From the NCBI GenBank assembly GCA_910589085.1, contig CAJUSG010000020.1, positions 1 through 38,642 on the forward strand: 38,642 bases of DNA, written 5' to 3'. The translations under genes were made by a program, and so were the position numbers. The notes under the pieces are model-generated. The model was not told where the DNA came from, searched no databases, and saw only the letters and a list, made by a program, of their open reading frames with translations. Source of the DNA: an uncultured Oscillospiraceae bacterium (lineage in GTDB: Bacteria > Bacillota > Clostridia > Oscillospirales > Oscillospiraceae). Positions 36,992 through 38,642 of the stretch are shown one piece after another; the first letter of the stretch is position 1; every line of letters starts with the position of its first letter.

Positions 36992-38642
36992 TTAATCTCT
37001 TCCGACAACGGTTGCCACATGGTCCACCGGAGACCAGTCGATCTTTGAGTTGTCCAGTCCATTTTGCGTATAATTTGAGATACTTACCATCTCCAGCTTT
37101 TCCAAATTCTCAAGTCCGGAAAGGTCGGTCAAGTCGTGGACCTGTAACGTCAATCTTCGGAGCTCTTTTAGGCCGGACAGAGCAGATAGGCTGGAAATAC
37201 TGCACTGTCCTAGATTGCCGCTGGTAGCCTCGATCATCAGCGTTTCCAACCTGGTCATCCCCGACAGCGGAGTAATGTCCACCTGTCCTTCATTTATAAG
37301 TCGAACAGACAGCTCCCTTAAGTTGGTCAGGTTTCTCAACGGCTCCAAAGAGGTAAAGGAGTCTCTCTCCATAGACATATAGCCATTTTCCAGAGATAGG
37401 GATTCCAGCTTGGTCAAGTTTTGCAGCGGCGTCAGGTCCTTGACGCTGTGCGGGATACTGATGGTAGTCAGTCCTGTCAGATTTGCCAAAGCGGAGATAT
37501 CATAGGACCCCATTCCCTTGGCCGTGATTGGCAGATGCAGGACCTCCAGCCCGGTCAGCCCGGACAGAAAATCCAGATTTTCATAGATCGCATTTTCTCC
37601 GCTGATCTCCAATTGTTCCAGTTGGGTCATCTGCGATACCCACTGCAAATCCGTCATTGAATTGGAATACATTCTCAGGCGCTTCAGATTTGCCATACCC
37701 TGAATGGTTTGCAGGTCCTCTTCGGTAAAGCTGATCCTGCCCAGATCGTTCAGATCCAGCTCCTCCACGTTAGCGCTGTACTCTCGTCCGGCAATGGTGA
37801 CCTTGGGCCCCAGCATATCTATCATGGGGATAAGCCCGCCGCCCCCTCCGCCTCCGGTCCCGGGGGTACTGGAATCGGGGGAAGTCCCCCCACCGCCCCG
37901 GCCTGCCAGAAAGGCTCCCATGCCCACAACCACCACCAGCGCCGCCGCGACCCCGGCAATGAGGGCGGTTTTGGGCTTTTTCTGCGGGGCGGGGGCGGTC
38001 TGTCCGGCGGCGGGGACATCCACCACCAGCTGGTTCTCAATGGCATCCAAAAACTCCGCCGCCGACTGGAAGCGGTCCTCCGGCTGGACGGCCAGGCCCT
38101 TCAAAATCGCCTTGTCCAGCCACTCGGGGATGTCCACCCCCGCCTGGGAGACGGGCACCAGCTCGTCGTGGTCCAGCCGCTCCAGGGACTCCGGGGGCAG
38201 GTAGCCGGTGAGGGCGGCGTAGAAGCAGGCGGCGCAGGAGTACACGTCGGTGTAGGGTCCCTGCCGGCCCCGGCGAATGTACTGCTCCTTGGGGGCGTAG
38301 CCCACCTTCAGGATCACGTCCAGGCTCTTGCTCTTGTCCCCGATGGAGTACCGGGCGGAGCCGAAGTCCAGCAGCTTCACGTTGCCGTCCTTGGATATGT
38401 AGATGTTGTCCGGGGTCACGTCACGGTGGATGAAGCCCTCGGCGTGGACGGCGGTGAGGGCCCGCAGAACGGGGATCATCACGTTGAGGGTCTCGTCCAC
38501 GGACACCTTCCCGCCGTTGTTGGCGATGTAGCTCTTGAAGCTGACCCCCTCGATGTAGTCCATGACAAAATACGAGGTGTCGTTTTCGTCGAAGTAGCTG
38601 GACACGCCGGCGATGTTGGGGTGGCCGATGAACTTGGCCAGG
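36992..38642 (-). CDS. Receptor Ser/Thr kinase with extracellular leucine-rich repeats (N-terminus beyond window)
   Basis: 549 residues are visible; the kinase N-lobe start lies beyond the right edge. The GTG at 38605 is an internal Val. The kinase core is intact where seen: H-R-D-V-T-P-D-N (38428-38405), D-F-G (38368-38360), then Y-A-P-K-E-Q-Y and the T-D-V-Y-S segment. Thr replaces the usual Lys of HRDxKPxN, as Ser does in many bacterial kinases. A juxtamembrane linker with Q-T-A-P is followed by one transmembrane helix (about 37966-37901), a Gly/Ser/Pro stretch, and about 250 extracellular residues of leucine-rich repeats (37770-36995), in place of the PASTA repeats of PrkC/StkP. The LRR part is visibly more AT-rich than the kinase part. 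First visible gene of the phospho-signalling island, likely acting on the FHA partners. Confidence 0.93.
   Translation of the reverse strand, partial: LAKFIGHPNIAGVSSYFDENDTSYFVMDYIEGVSFKSYIANNGGKVSVDETLNVMIPVLRALTAVHAEGFIHRDVTPDNIYISKDGNVKLLDFGSARYSIGDKSKSLDVILKVGYAPKEQYIRRGRQGPYTDVYSCAACFYAALTGYLPPESLERLDHDELVPVSQAGVDIPEWLDKAILKGLAVQPEDRFQSAAEFLDAIENQLVVDVPAAGQTAPAPQKKPKTALIAGVAAALVVVVGMGAFLAGRGGGGTSPDSSTPGTGGGGGGGLIPMIDMLGPKVTIAGREYSANVEELDLNDLGRISFTEEDLQTIQGMANLKRLRMYSNSMTDLQWVSQMTQLEQLEISGENAIYENLDFLSGLTGLEVLHLPITAKGMGSYDISALANLTGLTTISIPHSVKDLTPLQNLTKLESLSLENGYMSMERDSFTSLEPLRNLTNLRELSVRLINEGQVDITPLSGMTRLETLMIEATSGNLGQCSISSLSALSGLKELRRLTLQVHDLTDLSGLENLEKLEMVSISNYTQNGLDNSKIDWSPVDHVATVVGRD

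Noticed and set aside
38605..38607. GTG at 38605 as the start of the kinase gene.
   Set aside because: The frame continues to the window edge, and the upstream codons (L-A-K-F-I-G-H-P-N-I) are typical kinase N-lobe sequence, so this is an internal Val.

Overview
The window is high-GC DNA with a Gram-positive gene style: AGGAGG-type ribosome sites, sigma-A promoters, lipoprotein-anchored binding proteins, MocR, GntR, LysR, TetR and AraC regulators, and a Ser/Thr kinase with PP2C phosphatases. Together with a GH112 phosphorylase and several binding-protein transporters, this suggests a gut Clostridia member, probably Oscillospiraceae (Flavonifractor/Lawsonibacter-like). The taxon is inferred from gene content only. 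I saw no rRNA, tRNA, CRISPR array or intact mobile element.

Layout. (1) 1-4122, minus strand: a tripartite tricarboxylate transporter (TctC-TctB-TctA) followed by a cytoplasmic-type sulfatase cut by the window edge. (2) 4251-11146: an ABC sugar importer (binding protein, two permeases, small membrane protein) with a GH112 beta-1,3-galactosyl-HexNAc phosphorylase, and a divergent AraC regulator. (3) 11163-20786: a seven-gene minus-strand operon (C-N hydrolase, ureohydrolase, MocR-like regulator, second ureohydrolase, TRAP transporter DctQ-DctM-DctP), divergent from an M20 peptidase. A truncated GntR regulator lies past the end of the operon. (4) 20864-22000: a TetR regulator with two operators and a decayed ABC ATPase. 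(5) 22031-31747: two divergent LysR units. One holds RraA/HMG-aldolase plus a 2-hydroxyacid dehydrogenase. The other holds a DmpG-like aldolase, a second dehydrogenase, an HD protein and a second complete TctCBA. (6) 31912-38642, minus strand: a peptidase tail remnant, then an island of Ser/Thr kinase-LRR, FHA protein, PP2C, protease-FHA, PP2C and vWA-FHA.

How the genes work together. Regions 1-5 are a run of uptake-plus-catabolism modules, each pairing a high-affinity importer with cytoplasmic enzymes and usually a divergent regulator. Region 3 looks like import and hydrolysis of a guanidino or ureido acid, with a MocR protein that has lost its PLP lysine. Region 5 looks like oxidation of a hydroxy acid followed by retro-aldol cleavage to pyruvate. 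Region 6 is the most unusual: three single-pass membrane proteins place different extracellular domains (LRR, trypsin-like protease, vWA) on the outside and kinase or FHA domains on the inside, together with two phosphatases and a soluble FHA protein carrying five regularly spaced [RK]TAP motifs. It reads as a membrane phosphothreonine signalling system.
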